This document shows, in pieces, positions 1 to 10,173 of a stretch of 64,000 bases of DNA. Within the stretch, counting starts at the first letter, position 1. Each line of letters begins with the position of its first letter. Source of the stretch: Onchidella celtica. Taxonomy: Eukaryota > Mollusca > Gastropoda > Systellommatophora > Onchidiidae. The stretch covers positions 41,256,021 through 41,320,020 of the forward strand of contig OZ007569.1 in NCBI GenBank assembly GCA_963931925.1. The letters are read 5' to 3'. Made by a program: the position numbers and the translations under genes. The notes under the pieces were generated by a model. That model ran no database searches. It was not told the origin of the DNA and worked only from the letters and a program-made list of their open reading frames with translations.

Positions 1-26
1 CAGGTCAGGGCTGTGGAATGAATAAA

Positions 27-512
27 TAATCCGGAATGACTGTTTACTCCATGGAGCCAAATTGGATTTCTTTGCACCAAAGAGCATAAAGAGTAATACA
101 TGTATTAACAGTTATAATACAGTATAATAATCTGGAATGACTATTTTAGTATTTACTCCAAATGGCCAACTGGATTTGTTTGTACCAAAGAGCATAGAGT
201 AATAGTAATACAGTAGGAATAACATATCGTCCGGTATTCGCCATATTGTTATATGTGCATTTTTGCCTTTTCGAGAAAATGAGGATTGAAGTTTAATCAG
301 CAAAAGGGCTAAAACATATAAAACATTACATGACAAACACATATCTCCAAAACCGATTGAAATGACACTTATATATAACGAAACTAGGAGTGAGAGAACC
401 ACTTTCATGACAAAACCTCAAAATCGACAAAATGTCACATGCAACAATATAGCAAATACCCTTTTATAATAATCTGGAATGACTGTTTACATCATGTGGT
501 CAAATTGGATAG
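27..512 (+). repeat. Short degenerate repeat, three copies
   Basis: The phrase AATAATCYGGAATGACT recurs at about 27, 126 and 470. The first two copies share a further ~70 bases, including the word ACCAAAGAGCATA; the third is shorter. Spacing is uneven, so this is a decayed local duplication rather than a clean tandem array. Confidence 0.65.
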
Positions 513-1548
513 CACAGTAGTAATAGTAATCGTTCATACTACAGGTATAACTTGTCACAGTAACAGTTATAATCGTGCCTATAACTATAAGCCCTTTGGT
601 TTGCACGGTGAATTTGTTTTAGTTTTATTGAGAAAAACAAACAAAAAAACTATGTTCAATGTCAAGGTTAGGATTAGTCTTAAGTTTGGCTCTTCAGTTG
701 CACTACAGTAAAGTGTTCGTTGGTGAAATGGCGGCATGAAAGGTTTTGGAAGTTGGTCATAAATTGGTTACACACACCAAACAAAACAAAAAGAACCAAC
801 AACCCCGGTTTGTTTCACACGAGGTCACAGAACGTGCTGAACAATGCTGCCAACAACAACTTACTGTTCCACCACACATCCTCATTTTGAGCACTCGTAA
901 AAAATAGCACCGTTTGATAATGACACATGGGTGTGTGTGTGTGGGGGGGGGTGTACAAAACATCAAGATCAACATCACAAGTTTCGGTGACGTAAGCCTA
1001 TAATTGTATGTTGACTACAGGGCCCAAATGGCCTTTACCTAAATTATTTCGTGATTTCCGCCTTTTACATACGGTAACCTTTTTATCCGTCGCCACCCCC
1101 CCCCCCTTTTTTTTTTTCGAGTTGAATTTATGAACATATTCATTTTTATGTCATTGTATTTAAATTACCTTTTTAAAATCTATAGTAAAACATTGGATGT
1201 CCTCTTGAATTGTCTAAGAGCCTCTTGTCGTTTCTTGTATTAACTGCCAATCAACGGCCTTACTCCTGATTTCAGTTTCCCGTTTAATTAAGAAAGATAA
1301 TGTGCGAATAACTTCATTATAGTAATATGAGGTTTCGTTGTTTCGTTTTTCTTCTTTTGAAACACAATTCCAACTGGGGCGTCTTTCAGTATACCATATC
1401 CCGCTTGGGCATGTCTGCAATGTATAGGGATTTCACTCAAATCGCTGTAACTTCATTGATTTATGCAGCAAACAAGTACGAACGAACACACGGAGAGATT
1501 ACTGGCGCGAACATTCTAAATGAACGTGGGTATAGGGAGCTTCAAGTT

Positions 1549-1742
1549 GTGTTTTCATGTGTACGGAAACAGAAACGGCAATGGAAATGTCAAAAATCCA
1601 TCGAGTAGTCAAAAGAAACAGTGTTTCTGTGTGTACCGAAACGGCCTTTCCGTACACAGGAAAACATTCTTTCTATTTCGCTTTCATGGAAGGCATTTTG
1701 ACTCTTCCTTTACCGTTTCCTCTCCCGTACACATGAAAACCC
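1549..1742. repeat. Fold-back (inverted-repeat) element
   Basis: The left arm, beginning GTTTTCATGTGTACGG near 1550, is matched in reverse complement by the right arm ending near 1742. The arms run about 55 bases with scattered mismatches. The centre (about 1632-1662) holds a second near-perfect palindrome with GTACCGAAACGG facing its complement. This looks like a small non-autonomous fold-back or MITE; no target duplication was identified. Confidence 0.6.
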
Positions 1743-1803
1743 AGCCTCAGCTGTGTTTGTGCTGGAACTGATCGGATTTCCTCGAAGACCGGTAGCGGTA
1801 AGG

Positions 1804-1824
1804 TTTCAAGTTTCAAGTTTCAAA
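1804..1824 (-). repeat. Heptamer tail of a retroposon
   Basis: Three TTTCAAG/TTTCAAA heptamers lie in a row. On the minus strand they follow AATAAATTTGAAAC, which resembles the short-repeat tail of a LINE or SINE. The body upstream on the minus strand was not recognised. Confidence 0.45.
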
Positions 1825-2227
1825 TTTATTGTAGTTGTAGGCCTAACTGCCCATTGAAAACATACACAAGAAAGATGTATATAATTATACATGATTTCAA
1901 AAGCAACAGAAAGAAAGAAAACGTACTCCGTCTATCACTCCCTCCCCTCCTTTGCTGCCTCAGACAATTTATACATTATTTATAATAGTCGACGATAAAT
2001 GCTGATAAATTAAATGCCAGCGACAATCATCATTCTTCAACTAAGTTCAAGGATACCTGTGTTCCCATTATGTCAACGGATAGTAGTTAATCAACCCTCT
2101 TGAGGTCCCAGGTGTGGAAAGAAGATACAATTTGTTAAAAATGTCTGAACTAAGATATTACCGCGGGTTCGGCACCGTTGTCTTTCCTCAGTGCCTCCAT
2201 GCGTTCGTTAAAAGCTTGACTGAGTTC

Positions 2228-2473
2228 TTAACTCTTCGTGTGCCAAGAACCGATACATCGGTTTCCCTACTACTAGTACTAGCCACATTATTTTGTGCTA
2301 ATCACCGATGTATCAATGCACAAGAATGCTAGGCTATTTTGTTTCGGGAAGAAAGAAAGTTGACCTCCTAGTTACAAATGTTGCTGTAATTAGCCTTCAT
2401 TCATCTCCCCCACTATTTTCTTCCTATACACTATAAGTAAACGTGGAAAAAGTAATGGCACACAAAGAGTTAA
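2228..2473. mobile_element. piggyBac-type MITE with TTAA ends
   Basis: TTAA stands at both ends (2228-2231 and 2470-2473). Directly inside are terminal inverted repeats CTCTTCGTGTGCCA and CTCTTTGTGTGCCA (13 of 14 bases). A second inverted pair, CGATACATCGGT versus ACCGATGTATC, lies inside. At 246 bp it is too short to code; TTAA duplication is the hallmark of the piggyBac superfamily. It abuts another repeat at 2474. Confidence 0.75.
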
Positions 2474-2530
2474 GCTTGGGTTTTATGGCTCGTCGGCACG
2501 ATAACCGTCACGGTTGAGCCTTTCCAGGTT
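2474..2530 (-). repeat. Interspersed repeat, copy 1 (partner at 9684)
   Basis: Read on the minus strand this contains AAAGGCTCAA, then GTTATCGTGCCGACG, then an A-rich GCCATAAAACC stretch. The same order occurs on the plus strand at 9684-9760, so two copies of one unnamed family lie in opposite orientation. Confidence 0.6.
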
Positions 2531-3331
2531 TTTGGGGGTACTTGACAGTAGCTTGATTCCCAGAGCTTTATGTGTTATATAAATTTTCACAAATAGAACC
2601 CTAATTGGACAACACGCCTCTCCCCCCGAAAAACATTGACCTGGCTTCATAAACACATTTCTACATCCATTTATAACAAATTGAGCTCCGGAGGGTTAAA
2701 TGCTGCCCTGGACGTGAAGACAGTGGCTTGCAGAAGGAAGAAGGGGTGAAAGAGAGGTTCATTCACGCATCCCTTCTTTCCATTCTGAAATCCAGTCCAA
2801 ATATTTATAATATGATAACAGCAAAACGCACTCTATTCGAATTATCATATTAAAATCTAACACCCTCATCTTGTTTTACCCGCAGCTTGACATCCAGGGC
2901 CACAGAATCGGGGGGGGGGGGGGGAGGGGGGTCCCACCTTATCAAATAGAGGGTCCCTCCTTATCGAATAGACTCATCTAGCCATCAATGCGAGCCGACA
3001 TAATATTGCTTTTCTTGATTGCATGTAAAGATAATCTTTCTTCTACCCCTGCACGCGTTCTTGGTTTTCTCTCTCAACATGGAGCCCGTCACATTTGCAT
3101 GACAAATACTGCTTGAAAGGCGGTAGACAGCCTGTAGACATTGCAGAAAGATCGCTCGCTTACAGAATTACTCATCGTGTGTATTATATGTGTGTGTGTG
3201 TGTGTGTATGTCCCCAGTATCCGTGATACTCTACAGTGTTAAACTTAAAGTAAATGTGACGAGATCTTACACATGACACCACCACATCACACAGACACAC
3301 ATACACACCAACACACACACACAAACAGACA

Positions 3332-3402
<71 letters not shown>

Positions 3403-4002
3403 CAAACAAGCGAGTCCACTTGTACACAACACGAACATTAAAAGGCCCCTACCCATGTTTACTTATGTACGGTACACGAAAGTTTACACACATTCATCGA
3501 GTTCAAATGTTAAGTGTACAAATTTGGTCACCACTTAATTACCACAAAAGCATGAGTACTCAAGTTTACCTGTTGACGTCAGCCCAAGACCTCTCCTCTC
3601 TAGTGTGTGTGTACACCAGAAAATGTGAAGAGCTTGTGTGACGCGTTATAAAACTGACTAATCACCGTTGCTTGTTCAGAGAACCTTAATAACGGTCTTC
3701 TTCTCAAGTGTATGAATATTATAATTGAATACAAAGTAAAGGGGGAAAGGATTGTAAGACTAAAAGAGGCTGAAAAAGTGGTTTTCTGGTCATGAGGAGG
3801 AATAGAGGAATCACCGAGCACTCAAAATATAATTATCTTAGTTTCACAAGGGACGTGTAGAGCAAGGACCCTAAAACTTTTAGACTACCTGACCCCCTTC
3901 AGGGAGTCTCTGATTATTTATTGAACCCGTCTTTCTGGCATTTGCTAATACTAAACAAATAAATGAGGTACATAAGTCACATCAGAAAGAAAAAATCATA
4001 AG
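2531..4002. other. Noncoding region with microsatellites
   Basis: No gene is recognised. It contains a G15 run (2910-2924), a GT run near 3188-3207, an AC-rich stretch (3284-3330) and a long TC run (3336-3399). Frames across the TC run translate to Ser-Leu or Arg-Glu repeats and are not genes. Confidence 0.6.
3336..3399. repeat. (TC)n microsatellite, about 32 units
   Basis: An uninterrupted TC dinucleotide run, preceded by an AC-rich stretch. Its length makes it a likely polymorphic locus. Confidence 0.97.
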
Positions 4003-4169
4003 CAGTGGCTGACCTACTATGAAACCAGTGATGCTTAAGCTTCAGGGCCCCTAATCTCGGAGGAGCCCTGAAGATACTTTTTTTAATGAGTAAATTTTGA
4101 ATGTTGCCCTATTGTTGCTGGCTGCGAAGGGGCCCCATAACGGTTCAAGCCCCAGTAGGTCCGCCACTT
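4003..4169. mobile_element. Short hAT-type MITE
   Basis: The left end starts CAGTGGCTGACCTACT. The right end, read in reverse complement, is AGTGGCGGACCTACT. The flanking 8-mers ATCATAAG and ATAATAAA agree at 6 of 8 positions, consistent with an aged 8-bp target duplication. It lies just downstream of the transposase gene and could instead be part of that element's terminal region. Confidence 0.5.
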
Positions 4170-4248
4170 ATAATAAACATGATTAAATACTAGGTTATAA
4201 AATACATTTAAAGTAAATAACATTATTGAGATTACCTTTTCTCCTGTC

Positions 4249-6069
4249 CTAGTTACCATGGTAGTGCGAAGTGTGGGCTTGATGAGCACTAACAAGAGCA
4301 TCGATATTTGGTTGAAGATTGGTAAGTTTTAGCCTTAAGTCACCACGTTTTTCTAAGTTTAGTCTATTCCTTTGCTTCGTTAAAACTGCATCCGGGTGAC
4401 TAAATCCAGCTTCAACCACGAGGGAACTTGGGAACGTGAGTAAAAAAGGCTCAACGGCTGCACACAGTTTTGGGTATTTAGTAACAGTGTTTATATTTCT
4501 CCAGTAGTCATTCAGATTTTTGCTGTTGAACAATGATTTAGCTTCCAGATCCACATACATGTCAATGAGCTCATCACGTAAATCGGGTTCAATGTCTGCA
4601 TTTTCTATTTCCAGGTCAAATGGCGTGATAATCCAGGCAGGTACTTTCATTTCCTCCAGGTCCTCAAAACGTGTTTTAAAATCTTCACTTAATTTTTCAA
4701 GGTGTTTTACGAATATCTCCAGGTCAGCATCTGAAATCTTGCCATCTTCTCTTCCTTCCAGTTGCTTTAAATTTGGGAAATACCGGAAATCTCTGCGTGC
4801 CAGTGAAGATTTGAACAGACCCAATTTGACTTGGAAGCCTAACAGGATTGTGCGGGATTGAAAAATTGTCACATCTTTATCTTGAAGACGTTTCTGTATG
4901 TCACTAAATTTTGTACACAGCTCTGCCAGATAGAACAGGTGGTTTTTGCATCTTTTCAGTTGATCACACAAGGACGGGTCAACGTACTGAAGAAATTCGA
5001 CAGCCGTATCGTAGGAATCGACAAGCCTTTGCAGGTTGACATCTGATAACGGCCCTTTAATCTCCTCAGGTGAAAGTAACTGATTCAAACTTTCATCGTT
5101 TCTTTCATACGACATTACAGACAGTCGCGAGTTCAGTGGATGAGCTTTAAGTTTGTTAATTGATCTGATACACACGTTCAGAGCCTCGTGCAGTTCGCCG
5201 CTGAGTTGCTTGGCTACAAGATGCTGCATGTGTGATACACAGTGAACAGTGCGTACGCAGGGAATTTTTGCTTTGAGTAAAGTGACAAAGTCTCTGTATG
5301 GGCCAACCATCGCTGATGCTCCGTCCACAGCTACTGCGGTGATATGTTCCAAAGGAATATGATGTTTCTCCAAGTACTCTTCCAAACATCGGAAAATTGC
5401 CTCGCCTTTCGCATCAGCTTCAAGATTCTTGACAAACAGAAGCTCATCAACAATGCAGTGTTGGCTTGGACTCCGATACCTAACATAGGCCATCAGAACA
5501 TTTGACGTGCAGAATGTTGACTCATCCAGTTGGATGGAAAATTTGCACTGCTGCAGCTCAGAAACCAATGTTTTCTCCACATCATCAGCCATATCATCAA
5601 TGCGTCGTTGCACAGTACTTGCGCTTAATGCCAGGCAATTTAGAACAGGTCGAGAATCTTTCTTCATAACAGTTTCAATTACTTCCTTAATAGCCGGTAG
5701 TATAATCTCTTCACCAATAGGATACGACTTTCCTTTCTTTGCAATATTGAGGGAGATCTTGTATGACGCTCTTAGACCGCCTTCGTTATCAACCGTGGCA
5801 TTGTCCTGTACAAATGGCTTTAAATTTGGCCGATTTCTGATTTGTTCTTTCAGTGCCTCAAAATACTCGAGATCCTTGTCTAGCATATCAAAATGAACCC
5901 TTTCCATATGGTCTTTCATTTTGGAAGGTTTCATGGCGTCATTAGTGAACGTCTTTTCACATATCAGACACATTGGCATTGTTTCATTGGTAAATGAAGG
6001 CACAAATCCAAATTTCAAATACGACTGTGAATATTGTCGACACTTCTTCTTGGCGGGAAAGAATGCCAT
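4249..6069 (-). CDS. hAT-superfamily transposase, ZBED/SCAND3-like
   Basis: A single uninterrupted ORF of 606 codons. Known role of the family: cut-and-paste transposition, with several members domesticated as ZBED or FAM200 host genes. Visible features: an N-terminal BED-type finger (C34, C37, H54, H59); acidic residues in family context at D182 (LDEST) and D249 (VDGASAM); the C-x2-H pair C277/H280; E553 in VVEAGFS; and a C-terminal dimerisation-like block with RNRLNLE. The ATG at 6069 is used because the BED finger follows closely. Oddity: the central Arg-Trp motif expected near residues 330-345 is missing, replaced by unrelated residues (SPEEIKGPLSD), while similarity resumes at QRLV. Compensating frameshifts or small indels could explain this. 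No introns are evident. I am sure of the family, unsure whether it is an active element, a recent copy or a retained gene. Confidence 0.88.
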   Translation of the reverse strand: MAFFPAKKKCRQYSQSYLKFGFVPSFTNETMPMCLICEKTFTNDAMKPSKMKDHMERVHFDMLDKDLEYFEALKEQIRNRPNLKPFVQDNATVDNEGGLRASYKISLNIAKKGKSYPIGEEIILPAIKEVIETVMKKDSRPVLNCLALSASTVQRRIDDMADDVEKTLVSELQQCKFSIQLDESTFCTSNVLMAYVRYRSPSQHCIVDELLFVKNLEADAKGEAIFRCLEEYLEKHHIPLEHITAVAVDGASAMVGPYRDFVTLLKAKIPCVRTVHCVSHMQHLVAKQLSGELHEALNVCIRSINKLKAHPLNSRLSVMSYERNDESLNQLLSPEEIKGPLSDVNLQRLVDSYDTAVEFLQYVDPSLCDQLKRCKNHLFYLAELCTKFSDIQKRLQDKDVTIFQSRTILLGFQVKLGLFKSSLARRDFRYFPNLKQLEGREDGKISDADLEIFVKHLEKLSEDFKTRFEDLEEMKVPAWIITPFDLEIENADIEPDLRDELIDMYVDLEAKSLFNSKNLNDYWRNINTVTKYPKLCAAVEPFLLTFPSSLVVEAGFSHPDAVLTKQRNRLNLEKRGDLRLKLTNLQPNIDALVSAHQAHTSHYHGN

Positions 6070-6334
6070 AGTGCATACGTGATAATATAGGACCTAAATT
6101 ATGGTGAAATACACAACTAGTCGCTTATTAACACTGCTCCGAGAACTAACTGTGTAGAGTATGCACTGGTTAGTCACATGCTGAAGCCCTCGAGAAAGAA
6201 AGATCTGCAGTTATAAAGAACAAACCGTCTCTCACGACACCAGCACACTCCAACAACACACTCTTTGTTGTCTTGAGGAAAGCCTGCCACACTACCCACA
6301 AAGTGTAGCGTGGCCTACTCCAGCTCCGGCGTTT

Positions 6335-6434
6335 ATCGACCCCCTTTTGACCCCCCGAGGCTTTTATCGACCCCCTGGATTGTCGCATCGACCTTTTTTG
6401 GGCTGATATCGACCAGGTCGAGAGACCACCACTG
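6335..6434 (-). repeat. Subterminal repeats at putative end of the hAT element
   Basis: ATCGACC occurs four times (6335, 6366, 6387, 6408), followed by GGTCGAGAGACCACCACTG ending at 6434. The last bases, read outward, are a hAT-like CAGTGG terminus. Short repeats next to such an end are typical transposase-binding sites in hAT elements. A convincing 8-bp duplication with the other side was not found. Confidence 0.45.
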
Positions 6435-9400
6435 CGGCTGTGTCCTTTCCTTGACACTTCTTGTTTTTCATAGGCTACAAAGTTGGGAGGTCTTTATCGT
6501 GTATTTATTTGTACCAGGTCGGTGGAGTTATTCAGTTTAGAGACCCGTGTACAATAATAATGGTACTTAAAAGGCTGTATCAAGGAAAAGAACATATTAT
6601 TCCTAGAGATTGAAGTGGCAGTATCCAAGAACTCACTTTCTGAGCCAGATAAAGGGAATGTTAAACTGTTGTTGTTGTTCATCAAGCTTCAAAATCTGTG
6701 GCGGATCGGGGGGGGGGGGGAGGCGAGCACCCAGGCGGCCTTACCTTCCCCGCCCCCACCCCGGGATGAGAGCAGTAACTCTAGTTGTGGAGAGGCAGCA
6801 TGTATGTGTGTCTGTCTGTGTGTGTGTGAGAGAGAGAGAGAAGGTTATGAGGATGATAACAATATTGATGAAGCAAAGATTGGGAGGGGAGGGAATAGAA
6901 TGGGTGTAGGACAAAGGGGGGAGGCAGCTAGTGCCCCCCCCCCACTCAGCCACTTACCTCATCCCCACCAACCACATAGAAAATTCCCAGATAAGTCACT
7001 GTCCAAAGGTATCGCTTAACCAAAGTTTGTTTTGATCAATAAATAGAGTCGAGAGAGAACAAGAACAGGGAATGATGAACACATTAGTCTTAACGACGAT
7101 GAAGGATGAATGTCACAAATGGTTTTTTTTTAGTGAAAACAAAGAATTGGACTGACCATTCAATTGGCCCTCATTCTTTACACTGAATCATGTACACAGG
7201 CGGGCGGTCGGTCGGTGTACGGGTGTAAGGCTTAACTATGTACAACATGAAAGTGGGGCAAAGCAAGACAATAAATTTAATGTATTTAGGAAACCGATCG
7301 GGAAGAGGCGGGAACGAGGTCATTCAACGCTGAACGAAGAAACATATAATGATTGTGTGCGTCTTTTTCGAATGACAAAGATCAACATCGAGTTTGGGAT
7401 TCATTTGAAATTTTGCATGGGCTCATATTTTGCACTAGACCATAACTAATTTGTTTATTCGTTGGGCTAGCTTGATGTTGAGTTTACTTCTTTAAGCTTT
7501 GTACAAAATTATAATTAAACCTATTTATTTTAAATTTTTTTTAAAAGAGGGTGGGGGGGGGGGGGGGGGGGTTTCTACAGGACTAAACTAAAAAGTGTTA
7601 GCTTATTCAATATGGACAAAACTATGTATATTTTCTTTCTTTCAATTCATAACAAAAGTAAAATACAGTACACATGTACCAGAGTTTCATCCCCACTACT
7701 TTTGTGTGGATAAAAAAAAAAAAAAGATAAAAGTTAAAAAATTTAACATTTCAGTTGTTACGGCTGTTTCCCCTGAATGTATTCTGTTCCAGGGGGACTT
7801 TCTTTTAAGGGTGCCGGTATTTGTTGAAATCGATCGCAGTTGTACAACTTGGACTAACTTACTTAGCTGGAAACTATAACACAATAATGTTATCACACAA
7901 ACTTTCCAGTGTTGTGCGCAATGCAATTGTGTAGTGCAGGAAGAGGCGCGAGACGAGGAGGAGGAGGAGGAGGAGGAGGAAGATGTGGAGGAGCTGGTCA
8001 AATCGTTCATTGCTTGCCAACACTGCAGATAAAATTACAGTGCAGTTGTGTGTGTTCTGCGCAGCCCTGTTCGCCCCCTCCCCACCCCCCAACCCGCAAT
8101 CCCCACCAACTCCCTGCTCTTCTCCGCCTTCATCTTCTTCTTCTTTCTGTCGCTCTGCTTTACGAGAATTGACAGACGAGAAGAACGCAGATCTGTCAGG
8201 TGTCTCGTGTTGGCCTTAATGATGTCCTCTGTTTACAACAGAGCGATGTTTTACAGAGAGCGGACTAACATGGTTGCGGAAAAAAAAAAAAACGCATGGT
8301 GGCAGGCAAAGAAAAGAGGTTGGTGGGCATTTGGGGGAGAGGAAATCCTTATGTTATCATTAAACAGAGAACGGAGAGTGTTCCGACATGTGTTGATATT
8401 ATCCCTTGTAAATTTATCTCACTGAAGGTGAGGTCAAAATGGTCTCCTATTAGTTCCTGTTCTTAAAGTCATGGGATTTTGTTATCAGGAAGGGGTCAAC
8501 ATTTTTTTTTTCGGGACCCCGGGGGGAGGGGGGGGGGGGGTCTTATCTAATCTCTCGCTCTCTCTCTCTTTCTCTCTTTCTGTCTCACTCTCTCTCTCCC
8601 CCTCCCCGCCCCCCCCACCCCAAACATTTGAGGTTCGTGGGATGGATTGATGATGTTGCCCTCAGTGTGGAAGTTATTGTTGTCTTGTTGTTGTTGTTGT
8701 TTTTTTTTTTTTTTTTAAAGGCTACCACTGAGGCAACCCTACAATCACCTATGGGTGTTTAAAATATAGAGGCTGACACTGGGGCAATCTGTATACATAA
8801 TTACTTCCTTAATACGAGTAGAGAATTTTCTCTCGGGAGATTGCGGTAAAGGTGATGATGATGATGACGACTTTCACGATGACTATTATTTTAGGGAGGC
8901 TGGGAGGAAGAAGAGGAAGAGAAGCACTAACATTCTGCATATAAACCGTTGTTATATTTGTTCTGTTATGCAAACTGTTAGTCTTTGAATAATATTTTCC
9001 CTATATTTAGATTGTTATAATTATAGTATAATTACAGTCGGTATGCAAAATGCATGTCTCAAAATAATTGCAGATCATCAATGAATCCACACCTTTCCTT
9101 CCGCCTTGTCATAGACATTCGTGATAACCGACATTGCTGTCTATTCTGCTGTGTTATGGAAAAAGACTTTTACCCCAGAAACAAAATTTTAGGGGAGACG
9201 CTGAAAACATTTCTCGTTGCGTTCCTTTTTATTCTTCGTTCAGTTCCCAGTTCGTAATGACCAAAAAAGCTACATGTGTTGGGATTGCACCGTAAATGTT
9301 TTTCTTTGAGTGCATAGAGGCGTAAACTTGTAAGGAATACAGAAGGATTACGGCGGGACCATAAAAATCTTTCGGATAAGGAGAAATTTCTTGTTATCAG

Positions 9401-10173
9401 CCTTCGGTTTAAGCGGATTTCACTTTATTGGTTGAACAAAAAATATAAACCAGAAAGAAAGACCGCATTTCGTTCTGTAAAATGATGTGAACATGTGAAT
9501 ATAGTCTGGTTTAGTATATACGGTATTCTTCCACGGCTTCATTGAAAAATTCCTACACGTTATATAAAATTCTTTTCAGATCTATACCCAAACAGTTTTG
9601 AGAATTTTACCAATGTAATAACGTTTATACGGAACTATCTAATCGCTCTGAGTACCAAACAGAAATAAAGTACCCAGATGAGATCGTGAAAGGCTCAAAG
9701 TGGCCGTTATCGTACCGACGCGCCGTAAAAAAACCAAACTCAGACTGAAACTCCATTACATGGTGGTCTCGCCTCTGATATTCCACTCTGACCTTTCACC
9801 GTTTGTTTACCAGATCTGAGGTCATAACTAGACGACTTGACTAACACTGTGACTAACTACCACTACTAGCTGACTGCATACCAGTATTGTTGCTGTAAGT
9901 TGCTGTGCTGTCGGCGCGGTTAATGACGGGCAAACCACAAACTCCCTCCGTCAATCTCAGGGGTTACACAGGTCAATCGCACTTCAAACGCGCACTTTTG
10001 GCGCACGCGGCAGGAGCGTAAACAATACCACTGGAGTTGTTGACCTGTGAGGAGAATGTCTGGGAGCATTTAGCTTGCAGAGACCTCAACACCTGTAACG
10101 GAAGAACACGATTATTGTAACCAAAATACTCTTTGGCTAGGCGTTACTACGAGTCAGAAGACGCCTGTAATTG
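6435..10173. other. Noncoding region rich in homopolymers
   Basis: No exon was recognised. It holds G runs at 6708-6720, 7553-7571 and 8521-8540 (interrupted), a C run near 6934-6943, a (GAG)n stretch at 7955-7981 and CT-rich sequence at 8550-8600. Two GTGGC..G-run ends at about 6698 and 6951 face each other and may bound a degenerate MITE. Ser-rich and Pro-rich frames around 7700-8170 come from these repeats. Confidence 0.55.
9684..9760 (+). repeat. Interspersed repeat, copy 2 (partner at 2474)
   Basis: Contains AAAGGCTCAAAGTGGCC, GTTATCGTACCGACGCG and an A-rich stretch, in the same order as the minus strand of 2474-2530. The conserved CpG-rich core suggests a dispersed SINE or LINE segment of unknown family. 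Confidence 0.6.

Larger units (their letters stand above)
1..2227. other. Noncoding region with dispersed repeats
   Basis: No exon or gene is supported here. Frames of 60-100 codons occur on both strands but lack family resemblance and overlap simple sequence. Recognisable content is a short repeat seen three times (from 27, 126 and 470), a fold-back repeat (1549-1742) and a heptamer tail (1804-1824). An 11-base C run followed by T (1096-1117) and a 9-base G run (943-951) are also present. Confidence 0.6.

Noticed and set aside
3184..3641. Two frames of 90-122 codons across the TC and AC repeats
   Set aside because: They translate to Ser-Leu and Arg-Glu dipeptide runs produced by the microsatellite.
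5507..5896. 129-codon plus-strand frame
   Set aside because: It lies antisense within the transposase gene and has no motif of its own.
4003..6434. A complete hAT element bounded by 4003 and 6434
   Set aside because: Both ends begin CAGTGG, but the inverted match beyond that is poor and the flanking 8-mers (ATCATAAG, CGGCTGTG) differ, so full-length boundaries are not claimed.
6698..6951. G-run-bounded MITE
   Set aside because: GTGGCGGAT and inverted GTGGCTGAG ends followed by G runs are suggestive, but the homopolymers dominate the match and no target duplication is visible.
7696..8172. Ser-rich and Pro-rich overlapping frames
   Set aside because: Caused by (GAG)n, poly-A and C-rich tracts; no splice or family support.
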